Shown here in pieces: positions 17,591-25,164 of a stretch of DNA of 64,000 bases (positions are counted from its first letter, which is position 1; each line of letters opens with the position of its first letter). A program made the position numbers and the translations under genes. Origin of the DNA: Hymenobacter sedentarius (GTDB taxonomy: Bacteria; Bacteroidota; Bacteroidia; Cytophagales; Hymenobacteraceae); assembly GCF_001507645.1 (NCBI RefSeq), contig NZ_CP013909.1, forward strand, positions 4,092,001-4,156,000, written 5' to 3'. The notes beneath the pieces were generated by a model, which saw only the letters and a program-made list of their open reading frames with translations, searched no databases and was not told where the DNA came from.

Positions 17591-18663
17591 GCGACGTGTA
17601 AGGTTAAGTGAACCCGAAACTCGTTGGTGGCCGTGTGGTCGTCGACCAGCAGGTTGAACTGGCCGGGATACAGCAAATCGAGGCGGCGGCGGGTGTTGGC
17701 CAGCCCAATTCCGTTGCTGCCCGACAAGTCGGTGGAGGGCAACGTGAGGCGGGTGTTGCGCACTTCCAGCTCCACTACGTCGGGCGCAGGCTGGCGCAGG
17801 GCAATGTAAATGGAGCTGGATTGCGTAGCGGCCACGCCGTGCTTGAAGGCATTTTCGAGGAACGGTAGCAGCAGCATGGGCGCCACGGGCACGTCGCGCA
17901 CGGGCTCGGGGCGCTCGAAGGTGACGGTCACCCGGTCGTCGAGCCGTAGCTGCATTAGCGTGATGTAGTCCTGCACGAAGGCAATTTCCTGGCTCAACAA
18001 CGTGAAGCCGCCGGCGGTGTCGTAGAGCACGTAGCGCATCATGCGCGAGAGCCGGTGAATGGCCGTACGGGCCTGCTCGCCGTCGAGCAGCGTGAGGGCG
18101 TAGATGTTGTTGAGGGTGTTGAAGAAGAAGTGCGGGTTGATCTGAGCCTTCAGCACCGACAGCTCGGAGCTAACCCGCTGCTGCTCCAGCATCTGGCGGA
18201 TTTGAGCGTCTTTCTGCCACTTCTGAACCACTGTGGTACTGGTGCTGATGCCCAGCACAAACATGGTGGTGAGCAGGCCCATCGTGTCGATGCGCGGGCC
18301 GTTGCGGCCCAGCCGGGGCCGGCCCGCGGCGGCCCGAAACGCCTTGTCCATCAGCTCGGGCAGGTTCAGGGCCGACTCCAGAAACTTGCTGAAAAACAGC
18401 ACCGCCACCGTGGTGGCCACCAGCGCCAGCACAAATAACTCGGTGCGCCCCTGAAACAGAAACCGGGGCACGCTCACCTTGGCAGTGAAGTAGAACGTGG
18501 CAATCCAGACGCAGAACATCAGCCCCTGCTTCAGCCAAAACTGCGGAGGCATGGTGAGCCGGCCCGTAAGGGGCTGAAACAACAAAAACGTGAGCCCGAA
18601 CAGCCCCCACACCAGCACGTGAATCAGCGGGGTGAGGAAACGTCGGGGAGTGAGAACGGCCAT
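17587..18663 (-). CDS. LytS-type sensor histidine kinase
   Basis: 358 residues from the ATG at 18661-18663. The N-terminal half has several hydrophobic segments (PLIHVLVWGLFGLTFLLF; FCVWIATFYFTA; FVLALVATTVAVLFF), then a linker helix and the His_kinase domain. The phospho-acceptor His178 is in LKAQINPHFFFNTLNNIYAL. The ATPase domain has MLLLPFLENAFKHGV (N-box) and GSNGIGLANTRRRLDLLY (G-box). A longer open frame reaches 18852, but its first 63 codons run through a palindromic repeat, so I reject that start. It is coupled to the LytTR gene by an ATGA overlap. Confidence 0.93.
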   Translation of the reverse strand: MAVLTPRRFLTPLIHVLVWGLFGLTFLLFQPLTGRLTMPPQFWLKQGLMFCVWIATFYFTAKVSVPRFLFQGRTELFVLALVATTVAVLFFSKFLESALNLPELMDKAFRAAAGRPRLGRNGPRIDTMGLLTTMFVLGISTSTTVVQKWQKDAQIRQMLEQQRVSSELSVLKAQINPHFFFNTLNNIYALTLLDGEQARTAIHRLSRMMRYVLYDTAGGFTLLSQEIAFVQDYITLMQLRLDDRVTVTFERPEPVRDVPVAPMLLLPFLENAFKHGVAATQSSSIYIALRQPAPDVVELEVRNTRLTLPSTDLSGSNGIGLANTRRRLDLLYPGQFNLLVDDHTATNEFRVHLTLHVA

Positions 18664-18780
18664 AGGAAAGCAAAGAATCGAAGCAAACATACCAAAGGCC
18701 CGAACCCAACGCCTGGCCAAACCGACCGCAAGCGGTAATCTATCGACCGCGGGTAAGGTTTTACCGTTCAGCCCAGCCCT

Positions 18781-18973
18781 CACACTCCCCTCCTTACCAA
18801 GGAGGGGACGCTCAACTGCCAAGTTGAGCTGGGGTGGTTGTGGGCGTTGCACGATGGAAGCATAATAGCAGAACGACTTGGGCTGGAGTCGTTCGGGTAT
18901 CGTGCAACGAATCCAACCACCCCCGTCCGAACCTGCGGCTGAACATCCCCTCCTTAGTAAGGAGGGGAGTGTG
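18781..18973. repeat. 193-bp composite inverted-repeat element (CTCCCCTCCTTA type)
   Basis: CACACTCCCCTCCTTACCAA at the left end is inverted at the right end as TTAGTAAGGAGGGGAGTGTG. Inside lie GGGGTGGTTG / CAACCACCCC and GTTGCACGAT / ATCGTGCAAC. Each end is also a small hairpin (CCCCTCCTTA / TAAGGAGGGG). It separates the divergent kinase and pullulanase genes and occupies much of their 347-bp gap. I see no gene inside it. Confidence 0.75.
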
Positions 18974-19010
18974 GGGCAAAGTCCAACACAGAAACCCCGA
19001 ACTTGCGGCC

Positions 19011-21002
19011 ATGATTCGTCAGTTCCTGCTGCTTGTGCTACTTTTTGCCGCTCCCACCGCTCCGGCCCAGTCCCTCCCCGACTACGCGAAGTACCCCACC
19101 TACAACGGCCCCGACCTGGGCCTGACCTGGCGAGCCGGCCAGGCCACCCTCCGCGTGTGGGCGCCGACCGCCGAGGCGCTGCACCTGCGCCTCTACACCG
19201 CGGGCACGGGCGGTGCCCCCACAGCCGACCATCTCATGCGCAAGGCCGAAGGCGGCACCTGGACCTGCACCCTGCCCGCCGGCACCACCGGCTTCTACTC
19301 GGTGCAGGCCACCATTAAGGGAAAGGCCATGGCCGAAGTGGCCGACCCGTACGCCCACGCCGTGGGCCTGAACGGGCAGCGCGGCGCCGTGCTCAACCCC
19401 GCCTCCGCGCAGCCCCCCGGCTGGTCCGACGACCTACGCCCGGCCCTGAAGCAGCCCACCGACATTGTGATTGGCGAAGTGCACGTGCGCGATTTGAGCA
19501 TGCACCCGCAGTCGGGCATCCGGGAGAAGGGCAAGTTTCTGGGCGTGGCCCAACTCGGCACCCGCGGCCCGAATGGCGTGACCACCGGCCTCGACCACCT
19601 CGTGGAGCTGGGCCTAACCCACGTGCACCTGCTGCCGACTAACGACTTTGCCTCCATCGACGAAGCCGCGCCCGCCAGTGCCAACCGCTACAACTGGGGC
19701 TATGACCCGCTGAACTACACCGTATCCGAAGGTACCTACGCCACCGATGCCGCCGACCCCGCCGTGCGCATCCGCGAGTTCAAGCAGCTGGTGGGGAACC
19801 TGCACAGCCAGGGCCTGCGCGTGGTACTCGACGTGGTGTACAACCACACGTCTAACGCTGCCCGCAGCGCCTTCGAGCAGCTGGTACCCGGCTACTACTA
19901 CCGCCACAACCCCGACGGCAGCCTGAGCAACGCCACCGCCTGCGGCAACGAAGTGGCCTCCGAGCGGCCCATGGTGCGCAAGCTTATCGTGGAATCGGTG
20001 GCGTACTGGGCCCGCGAATACCACGCCGACGGCTTCCGGTTCGACCTGATGGGCGTGCTCGACATTGAAACCATGCGCGCCTTACGCGTGGCCCTCGACC
20101 TGCAGGACCACAGCATTTTCGTGTACGGCGAAGGCTGGACCGCCGGCCCCTCGCCCCTGCCCGAAGCCCGCCGCGCCGTGAAAGCCAACATGCCCAAGCT
20201 ACCCCGCATCGCAGCCTTTGGCGACGAGCTGCGCGACGGCGTGAAGGGCCACTACGCCCGCCAAAACGAGCCGGGCTTTGCCAGCGGCCAGCCTGGGCTG
20301 GAGGAAAGCGTGAAGTTCGGCATCGTGGCCGCCACCCAGCACCCGCAGCTCAATTATGCCAAGGTGAACTACTCCAAAGCGCCCTGGGCATCGTCGCCGG
20401 CCCAGGCCATCAACTATGTGGCCTGCCACGACGACCGGGTGCTCTGGGACAAGCTCACCGTATCGAACCCCGGCGCCTCCGAAGCGGAGCTCATCAAGAT
20501 GGATTTGCTGAGCAACACCATTGTGTTTACCTCGCAGGGAGTGCCGTTTTTGCCAGTTGGCGATGAGTTTTTGCGCACCAAAGGCGGCTCACACAATTCT
20601 TATAATCAGCCGGATAGCGTCAATCAGCTCGACTGGGGCCGGAAGGCCAAGTACCAGGCGGTGTTTGAGTTCTACCGCCGCCTCATTGCCTTGCGCAGCG
20701 CTCACCCTGCCTTTCGCCTGCCCACCGCGGAGCTGATTCAGGAGCACCTGGAGTTTCTGCCCAACCTGCCCGCCGGCACCATTGCCTACCGCCTGAAAGA
20801 CCACGCCGGCGGCGATAAATGGCAGAATATTGTGGTGCTGTTTAATGGCAACCGCACGGCAGTAAACATGCCGATTCCGGATGGCAAATACACAGTGATT
20901 TTGCGCGGCGACCAGCTCAACGAGAAGGGCCTGGGCAAAGTGGAGCAGGCCGGCGCCGCGCTGCAGCTGCCCGCCAGCACGGCCATGATTCTGGTGCAAT
21001 AA
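19011..21002 (+). CDS. pulA: Type I pullulanase (GH13 alpha-1,6-debranching enzyme)
   Basis: 663 residues with signal peptide (LLLVLLFAAPTAPAQ). After a CBM48-like N-terminal domain (LTWRAGQATLRVWAPTAEAL) comes the GH13 barrel. It shows the type I pullulanase hallmark YNWGYDPLNY, then VVLDVVYNHT (region I), DGFRFDLMGVLD (region II, nucleophile Asp), FVYGEGW (region III, acid/base Glu) and NYVACHDD (region IV). It hydrolyses alpha-1,6 branches in pullulan, glycogen or limit dextrins, probably in the periplasm. An open frame starts upstream at 18834, but that extension runs through the repeat element; the ATG at 19011 gives a clean signal peptide. Confidence 0.93.
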   Translation: MIRQFLLLVLLFAAPTAPAQSLPDYAKYPTYNGPDLGLTWRAGQATLRVWAPTAEALHLRLYTAGTGGAPTADHLMRKAEGGTWTCTLPAGTTGFYSVQATIKGKAMAEVADPYAHAVGLNGQRGAVLNPASAQPPGWSDDLRPALKQPTDIVIGEVHVRDLSMHPQSGIREKGKFLGVAQLGTRGPNGVTTGLDHLVELGLTHVHLLPTNDFASIDEAAPASANRYNWGYDPLNYTVSEGTYATDAADPAVRIREFKQLVGNLHSQGLRVVLDVVYNHTSNAARSAFEQLVPGYYYRHNPDGSLSNATACGNEVASERPMVRKLIVESVAYWAREYHADGFRFDLMGVLDIETMRALRVALDLQDHSIFVYGEGWTAGPSPLPEARRAVKANMPKLPRIAAFGDELRDGVKGHYARQNEPGFASGQPGLEESVKFGIVAATQHPQLNYAKVNYSKAPWASSPAQAINYVACHDDRVLWDKLTVSNPGASEAELIKMDLLSNTIVFTSQGVPFLPVGDEFLRTKGGSHNSYNQPDSVNQLDWGRKAKYQAVFEFYRRLIALRSAHPAFRLPTAELIQEHLEFLPNLPAGTIAYRLKDHAGGDKWQNIVVLFNGNRTAVNMPIPDGKYTVILRGDQLNEKGLGKVEQAGAALQLPASTAMILVQ

Positions 21003-21279
21003 GGCTGCGACGCGTAGGAGCCGACAGCAGCCGGAGCAGCTGGTGTTGGCTGGAAGCGGCGGCCGGCACTCCCCGCTTCCATGTGGTGTTAGCGTCTGGA
21101 TTGTGTACCCGATTTGCGGCATAGCCTTGCCAACGAACCTTGCCCGAGATAAGCTCAAGGCAACGCGAAGCAGCTGAGCTACCCTCGGATTCGTAGCCAG
21201 GCTTTGGGAAAAGCCAGAAAAGCACATCAAAGAACTCACACCCTGCGTTATACCCAAAGCCTTATTATCCGCCTTCGCC

Positions 21280-22236
21280 ATGAAACATGTTGTCACCCTT
21301 ACGCTAAGCCCGGCCATCGACAAGAGCACGTCGGTGCCCCAGCTGGTGCCCGAGCAAAAGCTTCGCTGCGAACAGCCCAAAGTAGAGCCCGGCGGCGGCG
21401 GCATCAACGTGGCCCGGGCTCTGAAGCGGCTGGGGTTGGATTGCCAGGCCGTGTTTGTGGCCGGTGGCCCTCCCGGCGAAGTCCTGAAGCAGTTGGTGGC
21501 ACGCGAAGGCATCGAGCAGCACCCCGTGCCCACCGAGGCCTGGACCCGCGAAAACTTCACCGTAGTGGATGCGTCCAACAACCAGCAGTACCGCTTTGGC
21601 ATGCCCGGCACCGAGCTCATTGCCTCGGAGCAGGCGCAGGTGCTGGCCACCCTGGCCGGCCTTAGCCCGGTGCCCGATGTGCTGGTGGCCAGCGGCAGCC
21701 TGCCGCCCGGCGTGGCCCCCGAATTTATGGGCGAAATTGCCCGGTGGGCCAGCAGCGTCGGGGCCAAGCTAATCGTCGACACGTCGGGCGAGGCCCTGCG
21801 GTGCGCAGTGCACGAAGGCGTGTACCTGCTCAAGCCCAACCTGGGCGAGCTGGCCATGCTGGCCGGCACCGATGCGCTCGACAGCGAGTCGGCGGCCGCG
21901 GCGGCCCGGTCCATCGTGGAAGCCGGCAAGTGCGAAATCGTTGTGGTTTCGCTGGGCGCGGCGGGAGCCTGCTTCGTCACCCGCGAGGTAGAAGAGCACA
22001 TTGCGGCCCCGGCCGTTAAGAAACGTAGCACCGTGGGCGCCGGCGACAGCATGGTGGCGGGCATGGTGTACGCGCTGTGCCAGGGCCGCCCCGTGCGCGA
22101 GGCCGTGCGCATGGGCGTGGCCTGCGGCTCGGCCGCAACCATGAACTCCGGCACCGAGCTGTTTCACGCCCGCGATGCCGAGCGGCTGTACCAGTGGCTG
22201 CTCCAGACCATGCCGCTCCTCGCGCCCGTTCATTGA
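21280..22236 (+). CDS. PfkB-family sugar kinase, 1-phosphofructokinase / Pfk-2 type
   Basis: 318 residues of the ribokinase fold. It has LTLSPAIDKSTSVPQL at the N-terminus, the sugar-binding GGGGINVARALKRLG, VASGSLPPGV, and the catalytic-base and anion-hole motif VGAGDSMVAGMV. The pattern matches hexose-phosphate kinases of the FruK/PfkB/LacC group, giving fructose-1,6-bisphosphate or a related product; FruK and Pfk-2 cannot be separated by eye. No PTS genes are nearby, which slightly favours a 6-phosphofructokinase role. It follows pullulanase by 277 bp of GC-rich sequence in which I recognise nothing. Confidence 0.88.
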   Translation: MKHVVTLTLSPAIDKSTSVPQLVPEQKLRCEQPKVEPGGGGINVARALKRLGLDCQAVFVAGGPPGEVLKQLVAREGIEQHPVPTEAWTRENFTVVDASNNQQYRFGMPGTELIASEQAQVLATLAGLSPVPDVLVASGSLPPGVAPEFMGEIARWASSVGAKLIVDTSGEALRCAVHEGVYLLKPNLGELAMLAGTDALDSESAAAAARSIVEAGKCEIVVVSLGAAGACFVTREVEEHIAAPAVKKRSTVGAGDSMVAGMVYALCQGRPVREAVRMGVACGSAATMNSGTELFHARDAERLYQWLLQTMPLLAPVH

Positions 22237-22267
22237 GCTGAAACTAAGAGTTAACCAAATGAAAAAT

Positions 22268-22295
22268 AGCCTCATGCAGGATGCTGCATGAGGCT
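22268..22295. terminator. Rho-independent terminator after the PfkB gene
   Basis: AGCCTCATGCAG and CTGCATGAGGCT form a perfect 12-bp stem with loop GATG, 32 bp after the stop codon. An A-run precedes it, so it could also act toward the convergent metalloprotease gene. Confidence 0.75.
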
Positions 22296-22389
22296 CTTAG
22301 TGAAGCGGTTTGAATAAATTTGGCTGGAATTAAACGAGGCAAAATGGATGGTTTCTTTTCCGCTTTGCCTGGCGCAGCTCAACCTTTCC

Positions 22390-24903
22390 CTAGTCCATAA
22401 AATCCATGTTGGGCATGCCGATGGGGGCTCCGGGCGGCATGTTCACGGCTGGCGGAGTCGTGAATTTGCTCGGGTCGGCCTTGAAGCGGTCAATTTGCGA
22501 CAAGCCGAACAACAGGTTGGCTTTTTGTGTCGGATGGGCTCGTTTGGCTTGCGTTTGCATCCATTTCTGCAAGCCCTCCACTTCCAGCAGCGCCTGGCCG
22601 CGCACACTAGCGGCGGCGCGGTAATCGGCTGCCAGCTGCAGCAGGTATTTCAGGGTGAGGTTGTTCACTACGGTTTGTAGAGCCCCGGCGTAGCCGGTCT
22701 CAGGCCGAGCGCGCCAGGTGTGCGCCAGCAGCTGCTCCACTACCGGCCCAAAGCCGGGCTGCTTGCTGTCGCGGGCCTGGTACTCAATTAAGCGGGCGGC
22801 GCGCTCCGGATTCAGGATGGACGCAATGGTGGGGCCGGCCGCCACCTCGGCCGCAGCCAGCGGGTCAAACGTGGGCCCGGTAAAGCCCGAGAAGGTTTCC
22901 AGCGACCCCGGGTACCCCGAAGGGCGGGGCGGAACCTTAGCAATCAGCGCCTCCGGCAACTGCAAGGCGGCCGGGGTGATGGTGGCGAGCAGCGCATCCA
23001 GGGCCTGCTGCTGCACGGCGGGCTCCACCATCTTGGTGGGCGCCTGGCCGTCGTTTTTGAGGGCGTGGGTGAAATACTGCCCGCCGATGGATTTGGCCAC
23101 GGCTTCAATCTGGTAGCGCTGGAGCAGATAGATGGGCACCAGCACTTCCTCCAGGGTAGCCATGGGCGCGTTTGCCCGAATCGCTTTCTCCGAGAAGCCA
23201 TCGAGCACGTGCCGCCGCACGGCCATCAGCTTGGTGAGCTGGGCCACGGGGTCGGCGCCTTCGTCCCACTGGTTGGCGGCCGGGTGCACGTAGCCCCCAA
23301 TGTCGGGGATGAAGCGGAAGCCCTGCTGCAGGGTTTCCTTCATGATATTGTCGAGGGCCGTGTTTTCATCGGTGCCCTTGGCGAATGCGGAGTAGCCCCA
23401 CAGGATGGCGCGCTTGTCCCAGGAGCCTATGCCGGTGGCATAGGCGTCCGAGACATCAATGTGGCCGTCGGGCTGCAGGCTGAACCGCGGAAACGGGTAG
23501 TCCATCACCGACGCCCGCTCCTTGGTGCTGGCCGTGAAGTTGTGGTACAAGCCCAGGGTGTGGCCGATTTCGTGCGCCGACAGCTGCCGGATGCGCGCCA
23601 GGGCCAGTTGCTCCATTTGGTCGCTCACGGGTTTGCCGTCTTCGTAGGGCTGCAGCAGGCCTTCGGCAATGAGGTAGTCCTGGCGGTGGCGGTCGGCGCC
23701 GAGCGACACCACCCCTTTCAGGATTTCGCCGGTGCGCGGGTCCACGTAGGAGGCGCCATACGAGAAGGCCCGGGGGCTGCCGGAGCGGTTTATCCAGTTC
23801 ACCACGTTGTACCGGATGTCCATGGGGTCGGCCCCTTCCGGCAGCTCTTTCACCTGAAAGGCATTGATGTAGCCGGCGGCCTCAAACGCCTGGTTCCACC
23901 ACGAGCCGCCTTCAATCAGCGCCTTTTTAATGGCCACCGGGGCGCCCCGGTCCACGTAGTACACGATGGGCTTCACGGCCTCGCTTGTGGCAGCCGTCGG
24001 ATCCTTCTTCTCCAGCCGGTGGCGAACGGTAAAGCGCTGCGCCAGGGGCTGATTGATGGGTGCGGAAAAATCGACGAAGCTGAACTGATTGAAGCCCGAA
24101 CGAGGGTCGAATTTGCGGGCCCGAAACTTGTTGTCGGGCAGCTCAATAAAGGCCTGATGCATCTGCACCGTCACCGCGCTGGGGTCCGGCGCCAACGACT
24201 CGTCGTAGCCGCCACTGCTGGCCCCGCCAGTGAAGGTTATCATGGCCTCGAACTCGCTGTTCTTGGGGAAGTTGCGGGTGTTTTCCAGGTACACAGCCGA
24301 GCGGGATTCATCGAACCGGTAGCTCACCGACGGCCTGGCTCCGCCCGGGCTCATCAGGCCCGCGCCGGGGCCCTGAAACCCGCTGCTGCTCAGGCGCTCG
24401 CCGATTTTCTGGCTGTCGCGCACCAAAAACGGCGTCAGGTCCAGCAGCACTTTGCTGCCCTCCGTGGCCACCGGCACAAATCCCCAAATCACCGACTTGG
24501 CAAAGGCATTGTCGACGGCCCGCTGCTCATCGGCATTGCCCGACGAGGCCCGGTAATCGAGGTTGGGCTCAATCAGCAGCACCTTTCCCCCCACCTGCAC
24601 AAACCGGGCAATGGCCGACGAGCTTTGCCCCCGCTCAATGCCGTTGCCCACGCCGCTGGCCAACGACCCGAAGTACAAAAAGTCTTCGTTCAAGCGGCTG
24701 ACTTCCAGCAGCACCTTGCCCGTTTTCGGGTCATAGTAAAAGGGGAAGTAGCCATCGAATTTCTGCAGGCCTTTGGTCATGGAGGCCAGCGAGGCAGCCG
24801 GTTGGGACATCGCAGCGGCCTTGGCGGCAGGCTTGGCCGCCTGGCCATAGCAGTCCGCACGCGAGGCTAGTACGCCGACCAGTAAAAAGGTATAAATCTT
24901 CAT
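22390..24903 (-). CDS. Secreted zinc-dependent metalloprotease (DUF5117/DUF5118-type metzincin)
   Basis: 837 residues from the ATG at 24901-24903, with a signal peptide (IYTFLLVGVLASRADCYGQA). The N-terminal half matches the large Bacteroidota family with DUF5118/DUF5117 regions (KGLQKFDGYFPFYYDPKTGK; YFGSLASGVGNGIERGQ). The zinc site HExxHxxGxxH is intact near residue 443 (LSAHEIGHTLGLYHNF), with a Met-turn-like SVMDYPFPRF after it, placing it among metzincins. Substrate unknown; probably a periplasmic or surface peptidase. A longer frame reaches 25152, but its extra 83 codons lack signal-peptide character. No obvious tie to the adjacent xylan genes. Confidence 0.9.
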   Translation of the reverse strand: MKIYTFLLVGVLASRADCYGQAAKPAAKAAAMSQPAASLASMTKGLQKFDGYFPFYYDPKTGKVLLEVSRLNEDFLYFGSLASGVGNGIERGQSSSAIARFVQVGGKVLLIEPNLDYRASSGNADEQRAVDNAFAKSVIWGFVPVATEGSKVLLDLTPFLVRDSQKIGERLSSSGFQGPGAGLMSPGGARPSVSYRFDESRSAVYLENTRNFPKNSEFEAMITFTGGASSGGYDESLAPDPSAVTVQMHQAFIELPDNKFRARKFDPRSGFNQFSFVDFSAPINQPLAQRFTVRHRLEKKDPTAATSEAVKPIVYYVDRGAPVAIKKALIEGGSWWNQAFEAAGYINAFQVKELPEGADPMDIRYNVVNWINRSGSPRAFSYGASYVDPRTGEILKGVVSLGADRHRQDYLIAEGLLQPYEDGKPVSDQMEQLALARIRQLSAHEIGHTLGLYHNFTASTKERASVMDYPFPRFSLQPDGHIDVSDAYATGIGSWDKRAILWGYSAFAKGTDENTALDNIMKETLQQGFRFIPDIGGYVHPAANQWDEGADPVAQLTKLMAVRRHVLDGFSEKAIRANAPMATLEEVLVPIYLLQRYQIEAVAKSIGGQYFTHALKNDGQAPTKMVEPAVQQQALDALLATITPAALQLPEALIAKVPPRPSGYPGSLETFSGFTGPTFDPLAAAEVAAGPTIASILNPERAARLIEYQARDSKQPGFGPVVEQLLAHTWRARPETGYAGALQTVVNNLTLKYLLQLAADYRAAASVRGQALLEVEGLQKWMQTQAKRAHPTQKANLLFGLSQIDRFKADPSKFTTPPAVNMPPGAPIGMPNMDFMD

Positions 24904-25164
24904 ATTGCTTGGGCTTTGCTGAGAATTGAGCAAAGCAAGGTTACACCGATTTCTCGGATAAAAGCAACATGCCAACCCTATTATAGTGTGGTGCTTGCAA
25001 GGCCGGACGCCGCCGCTTCTCGGCATTTCACTATGTAGCCGCGCTGACAATCGCCTTATTTTGAAGCTGCGCCCTGCATTATGGGTTGGCAGTAGCGTTT
25101 TTGAAGTCCGCTGTTTTACCGGCCATCCGTTCAGTAATTGGGCAGGGCCCAATCCACGTAAAAG

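Noticed and set aside
18664-18852. 63-codon N-terminal extension of the LytS-type kinase
   Set aside because: It runs through the palindromic element; the ATG at 18663 gives a normal membrane domain.
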